Below, in pieces: positions 7,255 through 14,165 of a stretch of DNA of 14,930 nucleotides. Location of the stretch: contig JAAVAY010000004.1 in NCBI GenBank assembly GCA_014803815.1, positions 1-14,930 on the forward strand. Direction: 5' to 3'. Under the pieces are notes generated by a model. The model was not told the origin of the DNA. It ran no database searches and saw only the letters and a list, made by a program, of their open reading frames with translations. The position numbers were made by a program, and so were the translations under genes. This DNA is from Allobaculum sp. Its GTDB lineage: Bacteria > Bacillota_I > Bacilli_A > Erysipelotrichales > Erysipelotrichaceae. Within the stretch, counting starts at the first letter, position 1; each line of letters starts with the position of its first letter.

Positions 7255-7274
7255 CAAAAAAGGCCTTTAGCCTT
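7255..7274 (-). terminator. Weak terminator-like hairpin after rlmN
   Basis: GCCTT/AAGGC arms (7270-7274 and 7260-7264) form a 5-bp stem, followed on the minus strand by a T-run. It lies just after the rlmN stop and before prpC. The stem is short, so it probably reduces transcription into prpC-prkC rather than stopping it. Confidence 0.35.
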
Positions 7275-7280
7275 CGGTCT

Positions 7281-8345
7281 TTAGTCTTTTGCTTTTTGTT
7301 TGGCTTCCTTCTCCTTGCGCAATTCTTTAATGCGAAGCTGACCACACGCGGCATCGATATCAGAACCATGTTCCTTGCGTATGGTGACTCCAATCCCCGC
7401 TTTTTTGAGAATATCGTAAAACTTCATCGCAACTTCAAGCACTGTGCTATGAAACCCATGCTCATCCACACTATTATAAGGAATCAAGTTAACATAACAC
7501 AGATATGGACGAAGCAACTCAGCCAATTGGCGGGCGTGTTTTGGACTATCGTTGACTCCTTTTAACAAGATATATTCAAAGGTCAGCTTGCGATTGTTTT
7601 CGCGTCCATATTCTTCTACCACTCCCATCAGCTCCTTTAGAGGATAGGCTTTGTTAATGGGCATCAATTGGGTACGAAGTTCATCGTTTGGAGCATGCAA
7701 AGAGATCGCCAAATTGTATTGATAGTGCCCTTTCGCAAATTCTTTGATCTTGGGCACAATACCAGAAGTGGAAATGGTGATGTGACGACTTCCAATGGCT
7801 AGGCCGCGATCGTGATTGGCTGTTTTCAAAAAGTTCATCACCGCATCGTAATTATCAAAAGGTTCTCCCGTTCCCATGACCACGATATGAGAAACTCTTT
7901 CTCCTTTTTTATCGAGCTCTTTTTGAACATGCATAATTTGACCAAGCATTTCTGCACTCGTCAAATCGCGTTGCTTTTTAGTCAGGCCAGAAGCACAAAA
8001 GGAGCATCCCATATTGCATCCCACTTGGCTTGAAACACAAACGGAGTTTCCATAGTCAAATACCATCAAAACACTTTCCAGTAAAGCACCATCTTCGGTA
8101 CGAAATAAAAATTTCGTGGTCCCATCACTTGCCACTTGCTTACGAACAAGCGTTAAAGGATTAAATGTGAAATCCTTTTTCAGCTCTTCACGTGTTTCCT
8201 TTGACAGATTAGTCATCAAATCAAAGTCTTCTACACGCTCTTTGTACAACCATTGAAAAATTTGTTGGACACGAAACTTTTTCCATCCCTTGGACAGAGC
8301 CCAATCTTCCATTTGGTCATAACTCATATCATAAATGCTACGCAT
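7281..8345 (-). CDS. rlmN: Dual-specificity 23S rRNA/tRNA adenine-C2 methyltransferase RlmN
   Basis: A radical-SAM enzyme that methylates C2 of adenosine 2503 in 23S rRNA and, in studied species, A37 of some tRNAs. The 354-residue length is normal. The iron-sulfur cluster motif is CNMGCSFC, with Cys110, Cys114 and Cys117. Cys103 in SVCVSSQVG corresponds to the resolving cysteine, and Cys334 in DAACGQL to the cysteine that carries the transferred methyl group. Other signatures are GTGEPFDNYD (158-167), SLHAPNDELR (215-224) and NLIPYNSV (286-293). The ATG at 8345 follows AAAGGA by about 10 bases. The C-terminus is a lysine-rich tail (KELRKEKEAKQKAKD). The gene begins a prpC-prkC transcription unit and is separated from its usual neighbour rsmB by a terminator and a 517-base gap. 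The assignment over the paralogue Cfr rests on context and overall sequence. Confidence 0.96.
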   Translation of the reverse strand: MRSIYDMSYDQMEDWALSKGWKKFRVQQIFQWLYKERVEDFDLMTNLSKETREELKKDFTFNPLTLVRKQVASDGTTKFLFRTEDGALLESVLMVFDYGNSVCVSSQVGCNMGCSFCASGLTKKQRDLTSAEMLGQIMHVQKELDKKGERVSHIVVMGTGEPFDNYDAVMNFLKTANHDRGLAIGSRHITISTSGIVPKIKEFAKGHYQYNLAISLHAPNDELRTQLMPINKAYPLKELMGVVEEYGRENNRKLTFEYILLKGVNDSPKHARQLAELLRPYLCYVNLIPYNSVDEHGFHSTVLEVAMKFYDILKKAGIGVTIRKEHGSDIDAACGQLRIKELRKEKEAKQKAKD

Positions 8346-8498
8346 CGTTTTTTATTCCTTTCAAATGTTTATTGATTCAAAATAGATCCTAATCTCGACA
8401 AAAGAGATAGAGTCCAAGACGAATCTCTTCTTTTTGATTCTAGTCTTTTGAACTAAGTATAGAGAAAAAGTATAAAAGAAAATAAACCTCCAAATTTT

Positions 8499-8526
8499 AG
8501 TGTAATCGAGGGAATTGAAGAGTCAA
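8499..8526 (-). promoter_or_regulatory. Candidate promoter of rlmN-prpC-prkC
   Basis: On the minus strand TTGACT (complement of 8521-8526) is followed by 16 bases and TACACT (complement of 8499-8504). The -35 matches consensus at five of six positions and the -10 at four. It would give a leader of about 145 bases that includes the 8402-8429 hairpin. A promoter is expected in this gap because rsmB transcription is terminated just upstream. Confidence 0.4.
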
Positions 8527-8681
8527 ATTTTCCAGTCATAAACTGAAGAAGAATCAAAGTCTATAAAAGTCGAAAAATGAAAGACCAACTTTCGTTTTTT
8601 CATCCATCCCTACCTATTAATTTTAAATAAAATTGAGAGAATTGAGATCAGGTTATGTTATAAGTAAAGGAAATCCTTAGC

Positions 8682-8770
8682 CTTTTCCCCGCCTACGTGG
8701 GGATGACCCTTTCGGCGGCCCCATTTTAGCGGACACCACTTACTTATCCCCATATACCCTACGCGAAGAT
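8682..8770 (+). CRISPR. Type I-E CRISPR-like single unit (repeat, 33-base spacer, decayed partial repeat)
   Basis: The 28 bases at 8682-8709 have the layout of type I-E repeats: TTCCCCGC, a four-base loop (CTAC), GTGGGG, then ATGACCC. The stem pairs 6 positions, one of them a G-U pair in RNA. It closely resembles E. coli- and Lactobacillus-type I-E repeats. Exactly 61 bases on, at 8743, a partial copy begins: CTTATCCCC versus CTTTTCCCC, then a shared TAC; its 3' half is lost, as is common for terminal repeats. A 28-base repeat plus 33-base spacer is the standard I-E period. AT-rich DNA with a possible promoter precedes it. There is only one clear repeat and no cas genes, and the spacer resembles an IS21-type end, so an insertion-sequence remnant remains a serious alternative. 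Confidence 0.35.
8710..8742. mobile_element. IS21-end-like sequence (spacer or insertion-sequence remnant)
   Basis: Read on the minus strand, this segment carries GTGTCCGCTAAAATGGGGCC followed by GCC. From memory of the family, such GTGTCCGC...GG(C/T)C patterns are typical of IS21-family terminal repeats. No istA or istB coding sequence is present on either side. It may be a spacer acquired from such an element or the worn end of one that once sat in this gap. The family resemblance was not verified by a search. Confidence 0.3.
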
Positions 8771-8820
8771 ATTGGCTTTGGATTCATTGTATTCATCTTT
8801 TTGCTTTACTATACTATTCA

Positions 8821-8860
8821 AAAAATCCCGTTTTCGAAATCAATCGAAGACGGGATTTTT
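8821..8860. terminator. Strong bidirectional terminator after rsmB
   Basis: AAAAATCCCG (8821-8830) pairs perfectly with CGGGATTTTT (8851-8860), and the stem extends further inward through TTTTCGA/TCGAAGA with a G-U pair. It has T-runs in both directions. It lies 2 bases beyond the rsmB stop codon, so it ends the SpoU-DUF4438-priA-rsmB unit and separates it from rlmN. Confidence 0.93.
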
Positions 8861-8862
8861 AC

Positions 8863-10098
8863 TTACAGTGCTTTTAATAAACGGCTCAAGTAAAAACCGC
8901 CGTTTACGTCGCTTGGTTGAATGGTTTCTTCTTTATCGAGTGTAAATTCGGGATGGCGCTCTAAAAAAGCTTTGACTTGGCGCTCATTTTCCTTGGTATT
9001 GAGGGTACAAGTCGAATAAATGAGATCGCCTCCCGCCTTGGTTTGAGCGGCTCCTGCTTCAAGAAGGGCTTGTTGAAGAGGTAAAAGTGTATCGATATCA
9101 TCGGGATTGAGTCGTAGCTTCATGTCTGGTTTACGACCTAACACGCCATACCCACTACATGGAACATCACACACAACTATATCGTATTGGTCGTTGCCTA
9201 CTTGAGTGGAGTCTTTAGCAAGAGCTTGAATGTGGTCAAGTCCTAAGCGCTTAGCATCGTTTTCGATGAGTTGGGTTCGATGTTCATGTAAATCTTGCGC
9301 TTGAAAATAGGCTTCGTTATTAGCGAGTTCAGCCATCGCCATAGTCTTAGTTCCTGGAGCTGCGCACAAATCGAGGATATGTTGACCAGGTTTTGGGTTG
9401 GCCCATTTGGCAATTTGATAACTTCCAGGATCTTGGGCGGAAATCTTCCCTTCCAAATAGAGAGGTTCGTGAGCGAAATCATGCCCCGTATAAATATAAA
9501 GAGGGTCATCTTGCCATATCCCTTGAACTTTTTCAAGTCTAGGATGGACATCAGCCTCCTCTTTGGAAAAACGAAGTGGATTGATCCGTACCACAGTGGG
9601 GTATGGTTTAATGGTGGATTTCGCAAAGGCGAAGGCTTGTTGAGGAGAATATTGCGCAATCCATAAGCGTAAAAGCCACTCGGGAAGTGAGGTGGAAAGG
9701 GCAAGAGCTTGTACGGGATCAGCTGGATAAGTGACTTTTGGATTATCCGTCACCTTGCGCAAGATCGCATTCACGATGCCTCGAGCCCGAGGGCCAGCCA
9801 ATTTAGCCGCATCATTGACTACCGCATAGGCTGGAACTTTATCCAAAAACAACAATTGATACACCGACATCGTCAACAAAACTGAAGTGGAAAGACTGAC
9901 TTTGGCTTTTGGATCCAAATAACGTTTCCACACCGACTGACAAAGGGCATAGTTTTGTAAAGTACCATAAAAAATATTCACAGCTAAGGCACGATCTTTT
10001 AGGTCAACTTCTTGTAGGTGATTACGCAAATACAAGTTGGAGTACGTTTTGTCTTTGACCACCGCCATAAGGGCCTTCCAAACCCAATTTCGCATCAT
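8863..10098 (-). CDS. rsmB: 16S rRNA m5C967 methyltransferase RsmB
   Basis: RsmB (Sun/Fmu) methylates C5 of cytosine 967 in 16S rRNA using S-adenosylmethionine. At 411 residues it is near the family's usual 430-450. The N-terminal third (about 1-130) is the NusB-like RNA-binding domain with YAVVNDAAKLAG and GIVNAILRKV. The methyltransferase domain has the SAM motif DLCAAPGTKT (243-252), DVPCSGYGVLGRKPD (311-325) with Cys314, and YSTCTLNTKEN (361-371), whose Cys364 corresponds to the catalytic nucleophile in this family. The ATG at 10098 follows an AAGGAAG-type ribosome site. It lies 34 bases after priA and is the last gene of its unit. In most Bacillota fmt (and often def) precedes rsmB; they are absent here. 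Confidence 0.95.
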   Translation of the reverse strand: MMRNWVWKALMAVVKDKTYSNLYLRNHLQEVDLKDRALAVNIFYGTLQNYALCQSVWKRYLDPKAKVSLSTSVLLTMSVYQLLFLDKVPAYAVVNDAAKLAGPRARGIVNAILRKVTDNPKVTYPADPVQALALSTSLPEWLLRLWIAQYSPQQAFAFAKSTIKPYPTVVRINPLRFSKEEADVHPRLEKVQGIWQDDPLYIYTGHDFAHEPLYLEGKISAQDPGSYQIAKWANPKPGQHILDLCAAPGTKTMAMAELANNEAYFQAQDLHEHRTQLIENDAKRLGLDHIQALAKDSTQVGNDQYDIVVCDVPCSGYGVLGRKPDMKLRLNPDDIDTLLPLQQALLEAGAAQTKAGGDLIYSTCTLNTKENERQVKAFLERHPEFTLDKEETIQPSDVNGGFYLSRLLKAL

Positions 10099-10132
10099 AA
10101 TGGGACTTCCTTTCTCTAGTGTTTGCGCCCAA

Positions 10133-12280
10133 TTATTCTTCTATTGTCATGGGATGAACGTTGATATCCATTTTGCATTGGGCTGCGTGCTTCTCAAACC
10201 ATAGAGCGCCTTGCCACAAAATTTCTTTGAGATGCTCATCATCTTTATCGCGTAATACCAAACGAAAGCGGCTTTGTTTTTGGCGCATGCTTACTTCTAC
10301 TGGACCTAAAACATCCACGTTGGCCTTTAAAAAATGGCCTTGTAGTTCCAAAGCCTTTTGATAAGCGCGATTGGGATCATTGTGTCGAACGATGACAGAG
10401 GCTAAAAACGTATAGGGGGGATAGTTTCCTGCATGGCGATAGCGCATTTCTTGAACAAAGAAATCCTGATAGCGATGGGCTTGAATCGCCTGGAGGACGA
10501 AATGAGCTGGATTAAACGTCTGAATTAAAACCAGACCCTTTTCTTGTCCTCGCCCCGCCCGACCAGCTGCTTGCTCGCAAAGCTGATAAGTACGCTCATT
10601 AGCCAAGTAATCGGGTCGAGAGAGACTGGTATCAATGGACAAAATTCCACAAAGAGTGATGTCATGAAAATCAAGCCCTTTAGCAATCATCTGCGTGCCC
10701 ATAAGGATGTCTCCTTGATTTTCAAACTGCTTTAAAAGGGTATGATGAGCGTATTTTCCTTTGGTGGTATCGCGATCCATACGTACAATGGTGGCTTGAG
10801 GAAAGATGGATTGGCTTTCTTCCTCTAAACGCTCCGTTCCTTGGCCCATATGGCCTAAGTGTCCCGTATGGCAATGGGGACAGCTTGACAAGATAGGATA
10901 CCGTTTTCCACATACATGACAAACATAGGCGTTTTCCTGCTTATGATAGCTTAAAGCGACGTTGCAATCGTCACAGCGCACATATTCATGACAATTTTCA
11001 CAGCGCACAACTGGCAAATAGCCCCGTCGGTTTAATAAGATCATCGTTTTTTGATGTTTGTCTAAACGGTCTTGAATAGCTTGGGTTAAAGGAGCCGAGT
11101 AGTTACAAAACACAGGCACAGAGCGCAAATCCACTAGGCGCACTTGGGCATCTTCTCCTGAGGCCCGTTGAGGCATTTCCGCTAATCCATACACTCCCTT
11201 AAGAGCTCTCGCATAGCTTTCAAGACTTGGTGTCGCGGAAGCTAAGATGAGTTTGCATCCGTGATAGCGCGCTCGAAACTCAGCGGCATCGCGGGCATGA
11301 TAGCGTGGAGCGTTGTCTTGTTTATAGGAGCTATCGTGTTCTTCATCCATGATGATGAGTCCTAGGTTGTTGAGCGGCAAAAAGACCGACTTGCGGGTGC
11401 CAATCACAATACAAGGTCCCGCTTTTTTGACATTGTTCCAGACCGAAACCATTTCCGAATCGGAAAGTTTGGAATGGCAAGCATAGACATCCACTTCAAA
11501 GCGCGAAGCAATTCGATCTTCCATCATGGGAGTCAGCGAAATTTCGGGAACCAAGATGAGCACTTGCTTGCCCTGCTCGAGAGCTTCTTTGGCTAAATGA
11601 AAAAAGACTTCCGTCTTTCCTGAACCCGTAGCCCCATGCAAGAGGATGGTTTGAGCCTTGGCTTGACGAATGGCCTTCAACGCATTTTCTTGAAAGGCAT
11701 TGAGTTTAGGCCAAGGTTGTTGCACTTTTTTGGGGAGCGTTCCAAAATTTAGGATTCGCTTTTCCTTGCCCAAAAAGCCTTTTTGAAGCAGAGCTTGTAA
11801 ACGATAGTCACTGGTAAGCTGTCGAGCTTCTTTGAAGCGTAAAGCGCTTGGCAAGATATCGTAAGCTTGGCGAAGGGCACTAGAAAGAGTATCGCGATCC
11901 AAGGAAGCTTGGGTATTTTTAACCACCCATAGCTCATAAGAAAAATCGGGATGATTGGAGACGACATCGAGCTTTTTAGGCAACATGCAATGAATCATCG
12001 CCATTGTCGAACAAATCGTTTCATACCCAAGCCAGGCGGCAAGATCGAGCTGTTCTTGGCTTAAAATCGGCATTTCATCGACGATTCGTTCAATGGGTCG
12101 AATCTGAATGGAGTCATCTTCTAAAGCCACTCCTTCTTTGAAAACGATGCCCATAAGCTTTTGGTGCCCAAAAGGCACGAAAACCCGACAGCCAGGCTGA
12201 ACGGGTTTAGAAGTGGAATACGTATAAGGATGGGCAAGAGCTAAGTTGGCATGTTCAACAAAAACTTCCACAAACGCCAT
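10133..12280 (-). CDS. priA: Primosomal protein PriA, replication restart helicase
   Basis: PriA is a 3'-5' superfamily 2 helicase that recognises stalled or repaired forks and reloads the replisome. The protein has 715 residues, shorter than the B. subtilis protein but complete. The N-terminal DNA-binding domain covers about residues 1-110. Helicase motifs are GATGSGKT (216-223), DEEH (312-315), SATPS (348-352), GTQMIAKGLDF (528-538) and QAAGRAGR (570-577). Eight cysteines of the zinc-binding insert are at 427, 430, 436, 439, 454, 457, 467 and 470, the full two-zinc set. The start ATG overlaps the stop of the upstream DUF4438 gene as TAATG, so translation is probably coupled. rsmB follows 34 bases downstream. 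The usual upstream neighbours of priA (coaBC, rpoZ, gmk) are not here. Confidence 0.97.
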   Translation of the reverse strand: MAFVEVFVEHANLALAHPYTYSTSKPVQPGCRVFVPFGHQKLMGIVFKEGVALEDDSIQIRPIERIVDEMPILSQEQLDLAAWLGYETICSTMAMIHCMLPKKLDVVSNHPDFSYELWVVKNTQASLDRDTLSSALRQAYDILPSALRFKEARQLTSDYRLQALLQKGFLGKEKRILNFGTLPKKVQQPWPKLNAFQENALKAIRQAKAQTILLHGATGSGKTEVFFHLAKEALEQGKQVLILVPEISLTPMMEDRIASRFEVDVYACHSKLSDSEMVSVWNNVKKAGPCIVIGTRKSVFLPLNNLGLIIMDEEHDSSYKQDNAPRYHARDAAEFRARYHGCKLILASATPSLESYARALKGVYGLAEMPQRASGEDAQVRLVDLRSVPVFCNYSAPLTQAIQDRLDKHQKTMILLNRRGYLPVVRCENCHEYVRCDDCNVALSYHKQENAYVCHVCGKRYPILSSCPHCHTGHLGHMGQGTERLEEESQSIFPQATIVRMDRDTTKGKYAHHTLLKQFENQGDILMGTQMIAKGLDFHDITLCGILSIDTSLSRPDYLANERTYQLCEQAAGRAGRGQEKGLVLIQTFNPAHFVLQAIQAHRYQDFFVQEMRYRHAGNYPPYTFLASVIVRHNDPNRAYQKALELQGHFLKANVDVLGPVEVSMRQKQSRFRLVLRDKDDEHLKEILWQGALWFEKHAAQCKMDINVHPMTIEE

Positions 12281-13149
12281 TAGTAGGTTTGCCCCATCTT
12301 TTTGAAATAGTTTTTGAGGTTGGCGTTTTCATCGCGAATGGGAAGAATGGATCCATCTTTCGAGGTAGCAATGACGGTAACTCCAGGGCCATGGCCAGAG
12401 GTAAAGGAATCGGAGTGGACGACTACGCCAATGGTCATGGCTCCTTCTTTATAGTGGGCTCCGTATTCGCTATCGTGATCCAAAATGGCGATCACATCAC
12501 CAAAGCGCAATTGATCGACTCCAAAACGCTTATTGGCTTCTTTGTCTTGAGTCATGATGTCGTAATCCCCTGTCATCATACTGGCTGAACCCAAACCGCT
12601 ACCCATTAAAAAGGAAGGAAGCACCGTCACTACGGGAAAGCGTACTTGGCCTTCTTCGTTGACTTCTAAGTCCATGGCTTCCAAAAGTTCAGGGGCTAAG
12701 TTCATCCAAAACACGCCAGGAACTTCTTCGGTTTTTAAGCCTTGCCCTTTGGTGCGAATTAAAAAGGTTTCATTGCCATCCATTAAATTTAAATCTTCTG
12801 GCGCAAACCAAGCCATTGTGTGTTCGACACCCCCATGGGTTCCCGTTACAAAGCCTTTGGCTCCTTTAGCTGGACCCGATAAGCAATAGACAGGATTGCC
12901 AATACCGGAATACATCTCCACAGCCGCATTTTGATTGTGGTCAGGATTCGCCATCGATACCCCTGGTTCGACGTGATCCCCTGCGATATTCATACAGGGA
13001 TCACCAATGGCATGGGAATACGTGATGCCTCCAGGACCAACGGTAATGCGCGCACGGCCATCAAAGCCACCGCGATAGCTTTTAATCGTGGGATGATCGA
13101 CTTTGGCATTAACTGCCATTTCGACCAATTCATCTGTATTGATTTTCAT
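12280..13149 (-). CDS. DUF4438 family protein
   Basis: A 289-residue protein that I assign to DUF4438, the family typified by Thermotoga maritima TM1086; its biochemical function is not known to me. It is soluble, with no signal peptide or membrane segment. Conserved-looking clusters are GDHVEPGVS (57-65), NPDHNQNAAV (68-77), GTHGGVEH (103-110), GSGLGSASMMTGDYDI (183-198), RFGDVIAILDHD (215-226) and GHGPGVTVI (252-260). The many His/Asp pairs within glycine-rich turns suggest a metal- or ligand-binding site. The ATG at 13149 follows AAGGAG by 8 bases, a strong site. The stop overlaps the priA start (TAATG). Upstream, after 106 bases with two small hairpins, lies a SpoU-family gene. The family call comes from memory of the motifs. 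Confidence 0.75.
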   Translation of the reverse strand: MKINTDELVEMAVNAKVDHPTIKSYRGGFDGRARITVGPGGITYSHAIGDPCMNIAGDHVEPGVSMANPDHNQNAAVEMYSGIGNPVYCLSGPAKGAKGFVTGTHGGVEHTMAWFAPEDLNLMDGNETFLIRTKGQGLKTEEVPGVFWMNLAPELLEAMDLEVNEEGQVRFPVVTVLPSFLMGSGLGSASMMTGDYDIMTQDKEANKRFGVDQLRFGDVIAILDHDSEYGAHYKEGAMTIGVVVHSDSFTSGHGPGVTVIATSKDGSILPIRDENANLKNYFKKMGQTY

Positions 13150-13168
13150 GGAAAAAACTCCTTTCTCT

Positions 13169-13245
13169 CATCCCTATTCAGGGGGATGGTGTGTATCGTT
13201 TCTTTCTATCCTACTCGTTTGGATGGAGAAGAATTAGAAATTCTT
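13169..13245. repeat. Two small hairpins before the DUF4438 gene
   Basis: AAGAATT/AATTCTT (13229-13235 with 13239-13245) is a perfect 7-bp stem with a 3-base loop and no T-run in the minus direction. CATCCC/GGGATG (13169-13174 with 13183-13188) lies close upstream of the DUF4438 ribosome site. They may be mRNA processing or stability elements between the SpoU and DUF4438 genes. I see no clear promoter in this stretch. Confidence 0.4.
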
Positions 13246-13255
13246 GTTTTGAATT

Positions 13256-13984
13256 TTACGCTTCTTGACCATAGGTCGCAGTCCACGCAAAGGCAAAGAC
13301 GGCTGTAGCACTCACAGAATCGAGCGCATTGCGAAAATTCCGACCATAGGGAATATACAAGTGGTCTTGGGAGGCCGACAACAAGCGGGAGGATAAGCCG
13401 CGCATGGCTCCGCCAATCGCTAACAACAAGTCTTTTTCTAAATGCACCCCAAAGAGAGGTTTGGCGCTATCGTCTCTTGCGGCACACACAATGGGACGGT
13501 TTTGACTTTGAGCCGCTTCGATGAGTTGTTCGTCTTGCGAAATCGCTACGATGTCTAAACGTTCCCACGCTCCAGCGGAAGCACGCATTAAAATGGGAAG
13601 GGCACTTGACCAATCGCGCTGTTGCACGATCATTACATTGGCTCCAGCCGCATACAAGGTACGAGCGATGCTACCAAGATTATAGGGATCTTCCACCCCA
13701 CTGACGTAGACACAAAGCCCTTCAAAGCGATAATCCGAGGTTAAAAGAGGAAGGATTTCATTTCCTTCCACTCTTAGAAGGACGCCACCATTGTTTGTAG
13801 CGAGCTGTTGCATTTCCTCCTTACTCGAAAAAGAGACGGGAATTCCTTGTTTTTTGGCTAAGGCAATGATATAGCTGATTTCTTTGGTGCGTTTTTTCGG
13901 GTTCACAATGAGTTCTTGAAGGGGACGTTTGTGTTCTTCAAGAGCAGCTTTTACGGAAATGGTTCCGCTGAGTATACATTCCAT
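13256..13984 (-). CDS. SpoU/TrmH-family RNA methyltransferase (RlmB-like)
   Basis: A 242-residue SPOUT-class enzyme expected to 2'-O-methylate rRNA or tRNA with S-adenosylmethionine. The N-terminal substrate-binding region (about 1-80) carries the opening SGTISVKAALEE and IVNPKK. The knotted catalytic domain has motif 1 DPYNLGSIART (99-109), RASAGA (134-139), motif 2 AIGGAMRGLSSRL (189-201) and motif 3 IPYGRNFRNALDSVSA (211-226). Two positions differ from the classical RlmB/TrmH pattern: Ala193 where motif 2 usually has Glu (G.E..G), and Asp222 where motif 3 usually has Asn (SLN). It may belong to a separate subfamily with a different RNA target, so no gene symbol is given. The ATG at 13984 has only a weak purine-rich ribosome site. 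It heads the minus-strand unit with DUF4438, priA and rsmB, 181 bases from a divergent transporter gene. Confidence 0.82.
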   Translation of the reverse strand: MECILSGTISVKAALEEHKRPLQELIVNPKKRTKEISYIIALAKKQGIPVSFSSKEEMQQLATNNGGVLLRVEGNEILPLLTSDYRFEGLCVYVSGVEDPYNLGSIARTLYAAGANVMIVQQRDWSSALPILMRASAGAWERLDIVAISQDEQLIEAAQSQNRPIVCAARDDSAKPLFGVHLEKDLLLAIGGAMRGLSSRLLSASQDHLYIPYGRNFRNALDSVSATAVFAFAWTATYGQEA

Positions 13985-14165
13985 CTTTTTCTCTTTCTTT
14001 CTATCCCTTTTGTTCGCTCGATTCCTTAGTGCCTGCCGTATTATTAATAAGCAGAATATCCAAGGACTAGAAACCTAAAATACGAAAAAAAAGGAATTGT
14101 TTTCTTAACATTCTTTTTTTCTTTTATTTTTGGTCTCTTAGGTTCTTCTTTTGGGGAGTTGTGAT

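Larger units (their letters stand above)
8346..8862. other. 517-base non-coding gap between rlmN and rsmB
   Basis: This AT-rich gap interrupts a gene block that is normally compact. From left to right it holds: the rlmN leader with an AAGAGAT/ATCTCTT hairpin (8402-8408 with 8423-8429); a candidate minus-strand promoter (8499-8526); tiny frames with no supporting evidence; an AT-rich leader-like stretch with a candidate plus-strand promoter (TTGAGA 8633-8638, 17 bases, TGTTAT 8656-8661); a GC-rich repeat-like hairpin (8682-8709) and the unit that follows; an unremarkable stretch (8771-8820); and the bidirectional terminator of rsmB. Confidence 0.7.

Noticed and set aside
8523..8603. Minus-strand 26-codon frame starting ATGAAAAAACGA after a GGTAGGG site
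   Set aside because: It has a start and a plausible ribosome site, but no recognisable domain, and its end overlaps the candidate rlmN promoter. Too weak to call a gene.
8771..8820. Possible further CRISPR repeats beyond the decayed copy
   Set aside because: I looked for another CCCCGC...GGGG hairpin or a TTCCCC motif one period further and found none. The upstream side has none either.
14040..14150. Inverted repeats (AGAAACCTAA near 14070 and TTAGGTTCTT near 14138; A-rich/T-rich arms 14085-14130) as a riboswitch or T-box before the transporter
   Set aside because: I see no T-box or known aptamer core. The repeats are imperfect and partly made of homopolymer tracts, so they could be chance in AT-rich DNA.
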